NCBI RefSeq assembly: GCF_014650695.1
Contig: NZ_BMVL01000005.1
Location: 407,075 to 471,074 of the forward strand
Direction of reading: 5' to 3'
Source: Streptomyces avidinii
Lineage (GTDB): Bacteria; Actinomycetota; Actinomycetes; Streptomycetales; Streptomycetaceae
DNA length: 64,000 bases
Positions within the stretch are counted from its first letter, which is position 1. Every line of letters starts with the position of its first letter. A program made the translations under genes and the position numbers. Below are positions 16,310 to 25,259 of this stretch, one piece after another. The notes beneath the pieces were generated by a model. It was not told the origin of the DNA and made no database searches. It saw nothing but the letters and a program-made list of their open reading frames with translations.

Positions 16310-17674
16310 TCAGTGGTCGGAGCCGCCGAGGTCGCTGTCGGGGATCCAGGAGCCGTGGATGCCGGCGGTGACGCGGCGCGGCAGGTGCACGGTGGCGATC
16401 CGGTCGAGGCCGGAGGCATCCAGGACCAGGAGCTGCGAGGAGTCCTGCTTGAGGTCGGAGACGACGGTGAGCAGATAGCCGTCGTCCTCGCGCGTGGCGC
16501 CGGCGGCGGGGACGAACACGGCCTCGCTGGGCAGGCGGGCATCGCCGGCCTCGTGGATGTCCCGGGCGCCGGTGGTGCGGTCGTACTTGACGATGCCGTA
16601 GCCGCCCTGGCCCTCCTGGTCGGGGAAGGATATCGCGTACTGGTAGCGGTGCTCGGAACCGAGGAACTCTTCGTTGAGCGTCGGGAATTCGATCGCGAGG
16701 TCGTCGGTGATCTGCTCGGCGACGCTGTCGGCGGCCAGGTCGATGACCCATCGGCGGTTGTAGGAGCGGGCATTGGGCTCGGTGCCGCGGCCCGGGGCGC
16801 CGACCCACCAGTTCCACGAGAGCCGGAACCCCTCCCGGTCCACGGTCGGGCCCTCCAGCACGATGCGGCCCCGAGCGTCCTCGTACGCGTTGGCGGCGTG
16901 CAGCATGCTGCCGGGCTCGATGGGGAACCATCGAATCAGCCCGGCGCCCCGGGGCCCGCGAGGCATGACGCCGATCCTGGCGGGCTGCTCGTCGTTCCAG
17001 CCGTAGGGGATGCCGGAGTGCTCGGTGGGGTCGAAGGTGACGGTGCCCTCGATGAAGACCACGTGGTGGCGGGTGATGGCGAAGTCGTGCTTGAGCGCGG
17101 CGGTCGCCCCCGGCACTTCGGCGCTGTGGGTGATCCGGCCGTTGGCGTCGGCGACGTAGTACATCAGGTGGGGCGGGAGGGGGGAGGAGCCGAAGAAGTG
17201 CAGCTCGCCGGTGATCGGGTCCGTCTTGGGATGCGCGGTCATGGCGCCGCGCAGCCTGCCGTCGAAGTCGTGGGCGCCGACCGTCTCCAGCTCCGGGGTG
17301 AGTTCGAAGGGGAGGTTCGCCTCGCACAGGGCGAGGAGGCGTCCGGCGTGTTCGATGACGTGGGTGCCGGCGGTGCTGGCGGTCAGGTCGGGGCCGTGCT
17401 CGGTCAGGTAGGGGGCGCCGTCCAGGGCGGGCGTGTGCACCCAGCGGTTGCGGTACCACTCGGCGCGGCCCTCGCGCAGCCGGATGCCGTGGACCATGCC
17501 GCTGCCCTTGAACCAGTGGGTGGGGGTGACGCCGGCCTTGGGGTTGTGGCTGTTGCGGATCAGCCGGCCGGTGAGCTCCGGCGGCAGGGAGCCCTCCACG
17601 GTCAGTTCGGTGGCGGTGATCTCGTCGACGGCCGGGGTGTAATGGCCGGTCAGGAAGGGCGCGTTGGTGGTCAT
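16310..17674 (-). CDS. Carotenoid oxygenase family protein (retinal-pigment-epithelial type)
   Basis: The 454-residue non-heme iron dioxygenase belongs to the carotenoid cleavage oxygenase family. It begins with LPPELTGRLIRNSHNP and contains the four expected iron-ligand regions: MTAHPKTDPITGELHFFG near residue 145, ALKHDFAITRHHVVF, MLHAANAYED, and the C-terminal AGIHGSWIPD. These enzymes split carotenoids, retinoid precursors or stilbene-like lignin fragments with O2. No carotenoid biosynthesis genes are visible, so the substrate is open. The ATG at 17674 overlaps the stop of a decayed SRPBCC frame by four bases; that gene and an MFS exporter lie directly upstream on the same strand. Confidence 0.9.
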   Translation of the reverse strand: MTTNAPFLTGHYTPAVDEITATELTVEGSLPPELTGRLIRNSHNPKAGVTPTHWFKGSGMVHGIRLREGRAEWYRNRWVHTPALDGAPYLTEHGPDLTASTAGTHVIEHAGRLLALCEANLPFELTPELETVGAHDFDGRLRGAMTAHPKTDPITGELHFFGSSPLPPHLMYYVADANGRITHSAEVPGATAALKHDFAITRHHVVFIEGTVTFDPTEHSGIPYGWNDEQPARIGVMPRGPRGAGLIRWFPIEPGSMLHAANAYEDARGRIVLEGPTVDREGFRLSWNWWVGAPGRGTEPNARSYNRRWVIDLAADSVAEQITDDLAIEFPTLNEEFLGSEHRYQYAISFPDQEGQGGYGIVKYDRTTGARDIHEAGDARLPSEAVFVPAAGATREDDGYLLTVVSDLKQDSSQLLVLDASGLDRIATVHLPRRVTAGIHGSWIPDSDLGGSDH

Positions 17675-17903
17675 GGCAGGAACCTCGTTCGGTGTGTGGG
17701 TGCGTGGGCGCTCGGGTCGTGGAGGGCGGGCGGTGGTGCGGGTGACCGGGGCGGACGTCGGTCGGCCTGCTCCGCGCGGGCCTTGAGGGCGGCGAGCCAG
17801 GCGGTCGGCCAGCCGTGCAGGGCCCGGCCGAGCTCGTCGGTCGCGGTGTCTGTCACGGTGGACAGGCGGACGATGACGGGTGCGGTTTCGTCGACGGGAA
17901 CAT
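17671..17903 (-). pseudogene. SRPBCC (polyketide cyclase/START-like) gene remnant with internal deletion
   Basis: The frame reads HVPVDETAPVIVRLSTV, typical of the first strand of actinomycete SRPBCC proteins, followed directly by TDELGRALHGWPTAWLAALK, typical of their last helix. About 100 middle residues are absent. The only plausible ATG (17901-17903, after GAGAGGAAG) is out of frame with this reading, so one base has also been lost or gained near the start. After the helix the frame continues into a Pro/Arg-rich low-complexity tail and stops at 17671. Both ends of the family being present while the middle is missing indicates an internal deletion. A short translated product from the GTG at 17856 cannot be ruled out, since its stop overlaps the next gene's ATG. 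Confidence 0.6.
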
Positions 17904-17940
17904 GTTTGTTCTTCCTCTCGGTTCGGTTGACGTGCGGTGG

Positions 17941-19377
17941 TTACGGGCGCGGAGCCGCGGCCGCGGGAACGGCCGCGGTGCGGCGGGTGCCGGTACGGAT
18001 GAGGAGCAGGGTGAGGACGGCGGTGGCCGCGAGGACCGCGGAGGAGATGCCGAAGGCGGTCCGGTAACCGGCGGTGAGCGCTTCGAGGTGCGGCCGGTGC
18101 GCGGCCGCGTGGGCGGTGGTGGTGCCGGCCAGGGTGGCCAGGACGGCGAGGCCGATCGCACCGCCGACCTGCCGGGTGGTGTTCACCAGGCCGCCGGCCA
18201 GCCCGGCGTCCTGTCCGGGGACGCCCTCCACGGACAGGGCGGTGAGCTGGACGAAGGCGATGCCCAGGCCCAGGCCGATGAGGGTGCTCGGGCCGAGGAC
18301 GTCGGTGAGGTAGTCGCCGTGGGCGCTGATCCGGGTCAGCCACAGCATCCCGGCCGCCTCGGTCAGCAGGGCCGTGGTCACCGTCGCGGTGGCGCCGATC
18401 CGGCGGGAGATCCGTGGGGCGAGGGTGGAGCCGAGCATGTTGGCCGCGGCCAGCGGGAGTTGGCCCAGTCCGGCGGCCAGGGGGCTGGAGCCGAGGACCT
18501 GCTGCTGGTAGAGCGGGAGGAAGAAGAACAGGGCGATCCACACCGAGCCCAGCAGGGCCATCAGCAGATTGCCGGCGGTGACCCGCCCGGTGCGGAACAG
18601 GCGTGGCGGCAGCAGTGGGTGCGGGTGGTGGCGCTCGACGAGGACGAACGCGCCCGCCAGCACCGTGGTGAGGGCGAAGGCCCCGAGGACGGAGGTGTCC
18701 GTCCAGCCCGACCGGCGGGCCGTGGTCAGGCCCCACACCAGGGAGGTCACCGCGAGGGTGGCCGTGATGCTGCCGGGCAGGTCGAACCGGCCGCCGCCGC
18801 TGATCGCGGTCCGCGGCACGCACACCGCGACACCGGCCAGGACCGGGAGGGCGCCGATGGCGGCGGCGTGGAAGACCCACTGCCAGCCCCACGCCTGGGT
18901 GAGGACGCCGCCGAGCAGGACTCCGGCCGCGGCTCCCGCACCGGACACGGCGCCCCACACCCCCAGTGCCCTTCCCCGCCCGGGCCCCGGCGGGAAGAGC
19001 TCCATCACCAGGGCCAGCGCCGCCGGGGCGATCGCCGCCGCGCCCAGGCCCTGCACCGCGCGGGCCGCGATCAGTACGGGGGCCGAGGCGGCCAGCCCCG
19101 CCGCCAGTGAGGCGCCGCCGAACAGCGCGAGCCCCGCGAGCAGTACCCGGCGCCGGCCGACGAGGTCGGCCGCCCGGCCACCGGCCAGCAACAGCGCGCC
19201 GAAGGCCAGGCCGTAGGCGTTGACCACCCACGTGGTGCCGTTGTCCGACAGCCCGACGCCGTCGCGGATCTGTGGCAGGGCCACGTTCACGATGGAGGTG
19301 GCGAGCATGACGGTGAACTGCGCTCCTGCCAGTGCGGCGAGTGCCGCTCCGGGGCTGCGGGTGGTGGCGGGTTGCAC
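17941..19377 (-). CDS. MFS drug-efflux transporter, DHA2 (EmrB/QacA) family
   Basis: The 478-residue protein has about 14 transmembrane helices. It has motif A between helices 2 and 3 (GGRAADLVGRRRVLLAG) and the helix-5 antiporter motif region (GAVSGAGAAAGVLLGGVL), marking a proton-driven drug exporter. The first helix carries the DHA2 pattern (FTVMLATSIVNVALPQI). The start is GTG 19377, six bases after AAGGAGG; the frame extends upstream to 19404 only through the operator. A TetR gene lies directly upstream and shares an operator motif with this promoter, the usual repressor/efflux arrangement. A decayed SRPBCC gene and the carotenoid oxygenase follow and may be co-transcribed. Confidence 0.92.
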   Translation of the reverse strand: MQPATTRSPGAALAALAGAQFTVMLATSIVNVALPQIRDGVGLSDNGTTWVVNAYGLAFGALLLAGGRAADLVGRRRVLLAGLALFGGASLAAGLAASAPVLIAARAVQGLGAAAIAPAALALVMELFPPGPGRGRALGVWGAVSGAGAAAGVLLGGVLTQAWGWQWVFHAAAIGALPVLAGVAVCVPRTAISGGGRFDLPGSITATLAVTSLVWGLTTARRSGWTDTSVLGAFALTTVLAGAFVLVERHHPHPLLPPRLFRTGRVTAGNLLMALLGSVWIALFFFLPLYQQQVLGSSPLAAGLGQLPLAAANMLGSTLAPRISRRIGATATVTTALLTEAAGMLWLTRISAHGDYLTDVLGPSTLIGLGLGIAFVQLTALSVEGVPGQDAGLAGGLVNTTRQVGGAIGLAVLATLAGTTTAHAAAHRPHLEALTAGYRTAFGISSAVLAATAVLTLLLIRTGTRRTAAVPAAAAPRP

Positions 19378-19390
19378 TGCGATCCTCCTT

Positions 19391-19406
19391 GAGTGGTTGA
19401 CCACTC
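19391..19406. promoter_or_regulatory. TetR operator in front of the MFS exporter gene
   Basis: GAGTGGT-TG-ACCACTC is a perfect 7-base inverted repeat with a two-base centre, just upstream of the exporter's ribosome binding site. Read on the minus strand it contains TCAACCACTCA, which recurs at 20072-20082 before the tetR gene. Confidence 0.7.
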
Positions 19407-19497
19407 ACTCTTTAGGTCGAAGAAAAGGCGGAGCCGGGCGCCCCGCCGACAGTCGAACGGTCGGACGTCGGTCGGTCGGACGTCGGTCGTGCGGGTA

Positions 19498-20064
19498 TCA
19501 GAAGTGCTTGATGCCTGCGGACAGGGTTCGGGTCCAGGGGGCGTCGACCTCGTCGGCCCCCATCGAGACGATGAGATGGCACAGCATGCCCTGCGCGAAG
19601 AACTCCTGGACCTGCCCTTCGGTGCCGCCCGAGGCGCCCCGGACGTACTCCACCAGCCGCGCGTAGCCCTGCCGGACCGCCTCGCGGACTGCCGGCTCGG
19701 AGACGGCCGCGGCCTGGGCGTGCAACTGGATCAGCATCAGGTCGTTGTCGCTGATCAGCAGTGCGTACGCATCCCCCATGGCCCCCAGTACGGCCTCGGG
19801 GGAGCTGCCCCTCGCCTCGGCCGCCGCCCGCTCCAGGCTGGCCCGGACCTGTACGAAGCAGTGCTCGACCACGGCCGTGAACAGCAGTTCCTTGTTCGGG
19901 AACAGGCGGTAGACGTACGCCTGCGAGATGCCGGCCGCCTTCGCCACCTCGGTCGTGGTGGTGCCCCAGTAGCCGCGCGCCGCGAAGGCGCCGATGGCGG
20001 TGCGCAGCACCGTCTCGCGGCGCTCCTCGGCGGTGGACAGCTGGCGGGGTCGTTCGCTCTTCAT
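19498..20064 (-). CDS. TetR/AcrR-family repressor of the adjacent MFS exporter
   Basis: The 188-residue repressor has a clear N-terminal helix-turn-helix (ETVLRTAIGAFAARGYWGTT, EVAKAAGISQAYVYRLFPNK, residues about 15-60) and a C-terminal ligand domain. AYVYRLFPNKE is the recognition helix. ATG 20064 is favoured: TTGACA on the minus strand (20099-20094) with a 17-base spacer to TTGAGT places the transcription start at this ATG, implying a leaderless message. A GTG at 20076 would lie inside the -10. The shared TCAACCACTCA motif at both promoters suggests direct autoregulation and control of the exporter; the inducing ligand is unknown. Confidence 0.88.
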   Translation of the reverse strand: MKSERPRQLSTAEERRETVLRTAIGAFAARGYWGTTTTEVAKAAGISQAYVYRLFPNKELLFTAVVEHCFVQVRASLERAAAEARGSSPEAVLGAMGDAYALLISDNDLMLIQLHAQAAAVSEPAVREAVRQGYARLVEYVRGASGGTEGQVQEFFAQGMLCHLIVSMGADEVDAPWTRTLSAGIKHF

Positions 20065-20099
20065 GTGAGTACTCAACCACTCACACTTTCGTGTGTCAA
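20065..20099 (-). promoter_or_regulatory. Leaderless tetR promoter with operator motif
   Basis: Minus-strand TTGACA (20099-20094) is a perfect -35; TTGAGT (20076-20071) is the spaced -10. The plus-strand text GTGAGTACTCAACCACTCAC (20065-20084) holds outer arms GTGAGT/ACTCAC and the shared TCAACCACTCA, covering the -10. The -35 overlaps the stop codon of the ABC transporter gene upstream. Confidence 0.6.
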
Positions 20100-22999
20100 C
20101 GCAGTTGCCGGCGGACCAGGCCGTGGAAGAGGCCGGTCGTATCGGCGAGCAGCTCGGCGGGCGGCCCCTGCTGGACGACCCGGCCGTCCGCCATGACGAT
20201 CACGCGGTCGGCGTCCATGACCGTGGAGAGGCGGTGGGCGATCACGACGCGGGTGGTCCGCAGGGTGCGGGTGGATTCGATGACCACGCGCTGGGCCTCG
20301 TTGTCCAGCGCGCTCGTGGCCTCGTCGAGGAACAGGACGCGCGGTTTGCGGACGAGCGCCTGGGCGATCATCAGCCGCTGGCGCTGACCGCCCGAGACGG
20401 TGCCGCCTCCGTCGGACAGGATGGTGTGCATGCCCATCGGCATGGCCTTGATGTCCTCCGCGAGACCCGCCAGCGCCGCTGCCTCCCACGCCTCCTCCAG
20501 CGAGAACGTCCCGGCGCCGCAGATGCAGTCGAGGATCGAACCGGAGAGGGGCTGGGCGTTCTGCAGCACCACGCCGCACTGGCGGCGTACGGCCGCCCGG
20601 TCGAGCGCCGCCAGGTCCTGGCCGTCGTAGAGCACGCTGCCCGAGAGGGGCCTGTCGAACCCGATGAGCAGCCGCAGCAGGGTCGACTTTCCGCAGCCAC
20701 TGGCCCCGACGATCGCGACGAACTCGCCCGCTCCGACCCGGAGGCCGACGTCATCGAGTACGAGCGGGCCGTCGTCGGTGTAGCGGTAGGACAGGTTCCT
20801 GGCCTCGACGGCACCGGTCAGCTCCCCCGGGCGGGTACTGGAGCGGTCCACCTCCGGGGTCTCCCGCAGGAGCGGCCGGATCTGCTCGAACATCGGCAGT
20901 ACCGCGGCGGCCGAGACGAGGGCCCCGGTCACCTGCGTGACCGACGACAGCAGCATCGTCAGTGCGGTGCTGAAGGTGAGGAACTCGCTCGCGGACAGGG
21001 TGCCGCGGGCCGGGCCGGCCAGCAGCACGAACATCACGAGGGTGCACAGCGGCAGGTGGACGGCGCCGAGGACCGTGCTGACGTTCTGCGTCCGGCCGAT
21101 GCGCTGCTGCAGGTCCCGGGTACGGGCGAACTCCTTCGCCCAGGCCGCGTACGCGAAGCTCTCGGCCGCCGCGACCCGGAGCTTGGGCAGGCCGCGCAGG
21201 GTCTGGAAGGCCTGGTTGCCCAGCCGGTGGCCGAGCGTGTTCAGCCGGCGCTCGTACCGCAACTGCCACAGTCCCAGGCCCAGGAAGATCCCCGCGACGA
21301 CGACCAGCATGGCCAGCGCCGCCATCGCCAGCGGCACGCTGTGGACGAGCAGCAGCACGAAGCTGACCGCGCCGACCGCGCCCGCCTGAACGCAGACCGG
21401 GCCGATGCCGGACAGCACGCGGCGGATGGCGCTGATGCCCATCGCAGCGCCGGCCAGTTCGCCGGTGGAACGACCGGTGAAGAACGTCGCCGGCAGCCTC
21501 AGCAGCCGGTCCCACACGGCCGGTTGCAGGGTGGCCTCGATGCGGCCCTCCATCCGCAGCAGGGAGGTGTTCTGCAGCAGCATGAAGACGGCCGAGACCA
21601 CGGCGGTCGCGATCAGCGCCAGCCCTGTCTGCACGATGAGGCCGGTCTCGCCCTGCGGGACGTACCGGCCGAGGACCTGGCCGGTGGCGACCGGCACCAG
21701 TGCGCCCAGGACCACCGCGACCAGCCCGCCCAGCATCAGGCTGCGCAGCTCCGGCAGGATGCCGCGCGCGCTGAACCGGAGCAGCGCCGGCAGGCTCACC
21801 CGCCCGTCGGGCAGGGGGCGGTACAGCATGACGGCGCGCGGTTCGTAGGCGGCCACATTGCCCTTCCCGACGCGGTCGCGCGTGCCGGTGGCGGGGTCGA
21901 CCGCCTCGTAGCCGCCGCGCCGCCACAGCAGGGCGACCGGCGCGCCGTCCTTCTCGCGCCGCCCCACCAGCGGACCGCTGTTCTCCCGCCACCAGCGCCC
22001 GCCGAGCCGGACCACCCGGGTCCGGATCCGTGAGGCGAGCGCGATGCGTTCGACGGGATCCAGCTGCTCGGACGCGGCATCGGCCCCGCCCGGCGCGGTC
22101 AGGGCGATGCGTGCCGCGTCGGCGACGACGCGGCACGCCGCGAGGGTCGCGTCCACGTCCGCGCTCCGGTGAGGATCCCGGCCGCCGGCGCGGACGATGG
22201 ACGCCAGCAGCGTCCGGTCCGCCTGGGTGCGGGCCGCCCGGCCCGCTTCGATCCCGGCCGCCGTACGGTCCTCGTGCGCGCGTTCGAGTTGCTCGATCCA
22301 GTCGTCCAGGGCGTACAGCAGCCGGTACTGCTGGTCGACCATGCCCTGCCACATCGCCGCGTCGACCAGGAGGGTGCCCACCGCCTCCGCCTCGTACACG
22401 GCGCCGTACTGCACACTGCCCGGCGTGATCCGCATCCACAGGATGTCCTCGTCGGCTCCACCGTGCCCGGTGGTGGCGGTGCCGTCCAGCGGCGCCTGGT
22501 AGAGCACGCGCAGACCGCGGCCGATGCCGCGCGCGAAGGCGTCCTCCAGGGGGCTGGGCAGTCCCGCGGCCACGGGGCCGTACTGCCCTTCGTCGGCGTA
22601 CTGCGGATACGGCGGATACTGCGGGTCCTGCGGGCGGTACAGCTCCCGCAGAGCGATGCGGCGCAGCCGGCACCCCGGCAGGGGCCGGCCGACCAGGGTG
22701 TGGTCGGGGCCCTCGGCGGGGCCCAGCAGCAGCGTGCCCGGCTCCAGCCGGCCCAGGAAGTGCCAGTGCCCGCCCTGCGCGGCGTCCACCGCGAAGAGGT
22801 CCAGCTCGCCCTGGACGACCAGCCACAGGACGAGCGGACCTTCCAGGGACAGGCTGCGCATGCCCGTGCAGTCGACCGGCCGGCCCAGCGCACCCAGGGC
22901 CGCGACGACCGGGTCCGGGGCCCCGCCCGCGGGGGCGGCGGCAGCGGCGCCAGGGGCGGCACCGGTGGCCGTGGTGGGCGGGTGCTGTGCGTACGTCAC
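20096..22999 (-). CDS. NHLM-type peptide-export ABC transporter without peptidase (ABC2)
   Basis: This 967-residue fusion has an unusual long N-terminal cytoplasmic region (about 1-395) with a cyclic-nucleotide-binding-like segment (LVLWLVVQGELDLF, GTLLLGPAEG). A transmembrane export domain follows (about 410-690, with FFTGRSTGELAG) and then an ATPase domain with Walker A GASGCGKST, signature VSGGQRQRLMIAQAL, Walker B VLFLDEATSAL and the H-loop VVIAHRLSTV. This layout is that of the second ABC protein in NHLM-type microcin/bacteriocin export systems. It starts with GTG one base after the stop of the peptidase-ABC gene, so the two are translated together and probably form a heterodimer. It is the last gene of the four-gene operon. 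Confidence 0.9.
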   Translation of the reverse strand: MTYAQHPPTTATGAAPGAAAAAPAGGAPDPVVAALGALGRPVDCTGMRSLSLEGPLVLWLVVQGELDLFAVDAAQGGHWHFLGRLEPGTLLLGPAEGPDHTLVGRPLPGCRLRRIALRELYRPQDPQYPPYPQYADEGQYGPVAAGLPSPLEDAFARGIGRGLRVLYQAPLDGTATTGHGGADEDILWMRITPGSVQYGAVYEAEAVGTLLVDAAMWQGMVDQQYRLLYALDDWIEQLERAHEDRTAAGIEAGRAARTQADRTLLASIVRAGGRDPHRSADVDATLAACRVVADAARIALTAPGGADAASEQLDPVERIALASRIRTRVVRLGGRWWRENSGPLVGRREKDGAPVALLWRRGGYEAVDPATGTRDRVGKGNVAAYEPRAVMLYRPLPDGRVSLPALLRFSARGILPELRSLMLGGLVAVVLGALVPVATGQVLGRYVPQGETGLIVQTGLALIATAVVSAVFMLLQNTSLLRMEGRIEATLQPAVWDRLLRLPATFFTGRSTGELAGAAMGISAIRRVLSGIGPVCVQAGAVGAVSFVLLLVHSVPLAMAALAMLVVVAGIFLGLGLWQLRYERRLNTLGHRLGNQAFQTLRGLPKLRVAAAESFAYAAWAKEFARTRDLQQRIGRTQNVSTVLGAVHLPLCTLVMFVLLAGPARGTLSASEFLTFSTALTMLLSSVTQVTGALVSAAAVLPMFEQIRPLLRETPEVDRSSTRPGELTGAVEARNLSYRYTDDGPLVLDDVGLRVGAGEFVAIVGASGCGKSTLLRLLIGFDRPLSGSVLYDGQDLAALDRAAVRRQCGVVLQNAQPLSGSILDCICGAGTFSLEEAWEAAALAGLAEDIKAMPMGMHTILSDGGGTVSGGQRQRLMIAQALVRKPRVLFLDEATSALDNEAQRVVIESTRTLRTTRVVIAHRLSTVMDADRVIVMADGRVVQQGPPAELLADTTGLFHGLVRRQLR

Positions 23000-23000
23000 C

Positions 23001-25259
23001 TCAGTGCTCCTTGACCAGTGCGGCGTACCGGCCCTGCGCGGCCACCAGATGCTCGTGCCGGCCGCGCTCCACGACCGTGCCCCGGTCGAGCACGACGATC
23101 TCGTCGCTGTCGCGCACCGTGCTCAGCCGGTGGGCGATGACCACGCAGGCGCAGCCCCGGCGGCGCAGGTTCTCGATGATGACCTGCTCGGTCACCGCGT
23201 CCAGGGCGCTGGTCACCTCGTCGAGCACCATGACGCTGGGGCGGCGCACCAGCGCCCGCGCGATCTCCAGGCGCTGGCGCTGGCCACCGGAGAAGTTGCG
23301 CCCGTCCTGCTCGACGCGGCTGTGGATGCCGCCGGGGCGGCGGGCGACCACCTCGTGCACGGCGGCGTCCTCCAGCGCGGCGACCACGGCCTCGTCCGGG
23401 ATGGAGGGGTCCCACAGCGTGACGTTGTCGCGGACGGTGCCCTCGAAGAGGAAGACGTCCTGGTCGACGAAGGAGACGGAAGCGGCCAGCGCGCCGCGCG
23501 GGATGTCCTCCAGCCGCATCCCGTCGATGCGGATGGCCCCGGCCCAGGGGGCGTGGAGGCCCGAGATCAGCCGCGACACGGTGGACTTGCCGCTGCCGGA
23601 GCCGCCGACGAGCGCGACCTGCTGCCCGGGTCCGACCGTGAGCGAGAACTCCTCCAGCAGCGGGGCGTCCAGCGGGTTGTAGCCGAAGGTGATGCGGTCC
23701 AGCTCCACGTGGCCCTTGAGCCGTCGGGTGGAGGTGGCGGGCTCGCGCCGTGCGTAGACGCGGTCGACCGGGAAGTTCTCGACGTCCCTGAGCCGGGCGA
23801 CGTCGGCCGCGAAGTCCTGGATCCGGCCGGCGACGCCGCCCAGCCGGGAGATCGGGGCGGTGAAGCTGGTCACCAGGGCCTGGAAGGCGACGAGCAGGCC
23901 CACGGTGAGGTGCCCCTCCACCGCCCGCAGACCGCCGATCGTCAGGATCAGCGCACTGTTGAACGCCGCCAGCGTGGGCGCGACGATCGCCAGCCACGCG
24001 CTGGGCACGCCGAGCCGCTGCTGCACGTCGAGGGTGACCGCGTGCTGTCCGGCCCAGCGGCGGAAGAAGCCGTTCTCGCCGCCCGTGGCCTTCATCGTTT
24101 CGATGAGCTGGAGACCGCTGTACGAGGTGTTGGTCAGCCGGGCGCTCTCGGCGCGCAGCTTGTGGGTACCGGTGGCCCGGAGCCGGATCGCGATCCGCAG
24201 GGCGACCACGTTGAGCAGCGCCACGGCCACACCGACGAGGGTGAGCTGCGGGTCGTAGGTCCACAGCAGCACTGCGTAGAGCAGCACCACCACGGCGTCC
24301 ACAGCGGCGGCGGAGAGGTCCCGGGCGAGGGTCTCGGCCACCGAGTCGTTGGACTGCAGGCGCTGGACCAGATCGGCCGGGTTGCGCTGGGAGTAGAAGG
24401 TGACCGGAAGCCTGAGCAGGTGCCGGAAGAAGCGGGCACTGCCCAGGGTCGAGGAGATGATGCGCCCGCGCAGCAGGTTGGCCTGCAGCAGGGCGGTGAG
24501 GGTCGCGGTGAGGACGAGGGCGACGGCCATCGAGGCGAACAGCACACCCAGCAGGGAGGTCTGCTCGCCGATGAGGAACATGTCGATGTACGTACGGCTC
24601 AGGGTCGGCACCGCCGCACCGACGACGACCAGGAGGAGACTGGCGAGCACGGCGGCGGTCATGGTGCCCGAGGTGCCCCGCAGACGGGCCGGCACGGTCC
24701 CCAGGACGCCGGGCCTGCGGCCGCCGCGGCGGAAGCCGTCGCCGGGCTCGAAGGTGAGGACGACGCCCGTGAAGCTGGTGTCGAACTCTTCGATGGGGAC
24801 GAACCGGCGGCCCTTGGCGGGGTCGTTGACGTACACGCCCCGGCGGCCGAGGCGCCGTGCCGTGCCGTCGTAGACGACGTAGTGGTTGAACTCCCAGAAC
24901 AGGACGGCCGGGCCGCTCACTTCGGCGAGCGCGGCCAGGTCCATCTGCATGCCCTTGGCCTTCAGCCCGTACCCACGGGCGGCCTTGAGGAGGTTGCTGG
25001 CGCGGGAGCCGTCGCGGGAGACGCCGCACGCGATGCGCAGTTCTTCGAGCGGGACGAAGCGGCCGTAGTGGCCGAGGACCATGGCCAGGGCGGCGGCGCC
25101 GCACTCCACCGCCTCCATCTGCAGCACGGTGGGGGTGCGTACGGGGCGGGGCGTCCTGCCCCTGGGGGCGGTTGCGGGCGCGGCCCTGCGCCGGGAGCCG
25201 CTCTTCGGGCCGGGCCGGTGGCGCCGGCGTCCGGCGGGAGGGAGGTGCGGCGCGGTCAC
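23001..25259 (-). CDS. NHLM-type peptidase-containing ABC transporter (ABC1)
   Basis: A 752-residue exporter with three parts. First is a C39 peptidase domain (about residues 45-175) with the catalytic cysteine in VECGAAALAMVLGHYG and histidine in FNHYVVYDG. Next is a six-helix membrane domain (about 195-480). Last is an ATPase with Walker A GGSGSGKST, signature FSGGQRQRLEIARAL and IAHRLSTV. C39 domains cut precursor peptides after a double glycine during export, which matches the GG-leader peptide encoded at the head of this operon. The GTG start overlaps the HlyD-like gene's stop by four bases. No LanM, radical SAM or other modifying enzyme is encoded nearby. Confidence 0.93.
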   Translation of the reverse strand: MTAPHLPPAGRRRHRPGPKSGSRRRAAPATAPRGRTPRPVRTPTVLQMEAVECGAAALAMVLGHYGRFVPLEELRIACGVSRDGSRASNLLKAARGYGLKAKGMQMDLAALAEVSGPAVLFWEFNHYVVYDGTARRLGRRGVYVNDPAKGRRFVPIEEFDTSFTGVVLTFEPGDGFRRGGRRPGVLGTVPARLRGTSGTMTAAVLASLLLVVVGAAVPTLSRTYIDMFLIGEQTSLLGVLFASMAVALVLTATLTALLQANLLRGRIISSTLGSARFFRHLLRLPVTFYSQRNPADLVQRLQSNDSVAETLARDLSAAAVDAVVVLLYAVLLWTYDPQLTLVGVAVALLNVVALRIAIRLRATGTHKLRAESARLTNTSYSGLQLIETMKATGGENGFFRRWAGQHAVTLDVQQRLGVPSAWLAIVAPTLAAFNSALILTIGGLRAVEGHLTVGLLVAFQALVTSFTAPISRLGGVAGRIQDFAADVARLRDVENFPVDRVYARREPATSTRRLKGHVELDRITFGYNPLDAPLLEEFSLTVGPGQQVALVGGSGSGKSTVSRLISGLHAPWAGAIRIDGMRLEDIPRGALAASVSFVDQDVFLFEGTVRDNVTLWDPSIPDEAVVAALEDAAVHEVVARRPGGIHSRVEQDGRNFSGGQRQRLEIARALVRRPSVMVLDEVTSALDAVTEQVIIENLRRRGCACVVIAHRLSTVRDSDEIVVLDRGTVVERGRHEHLVAAQGRYAALVKEH

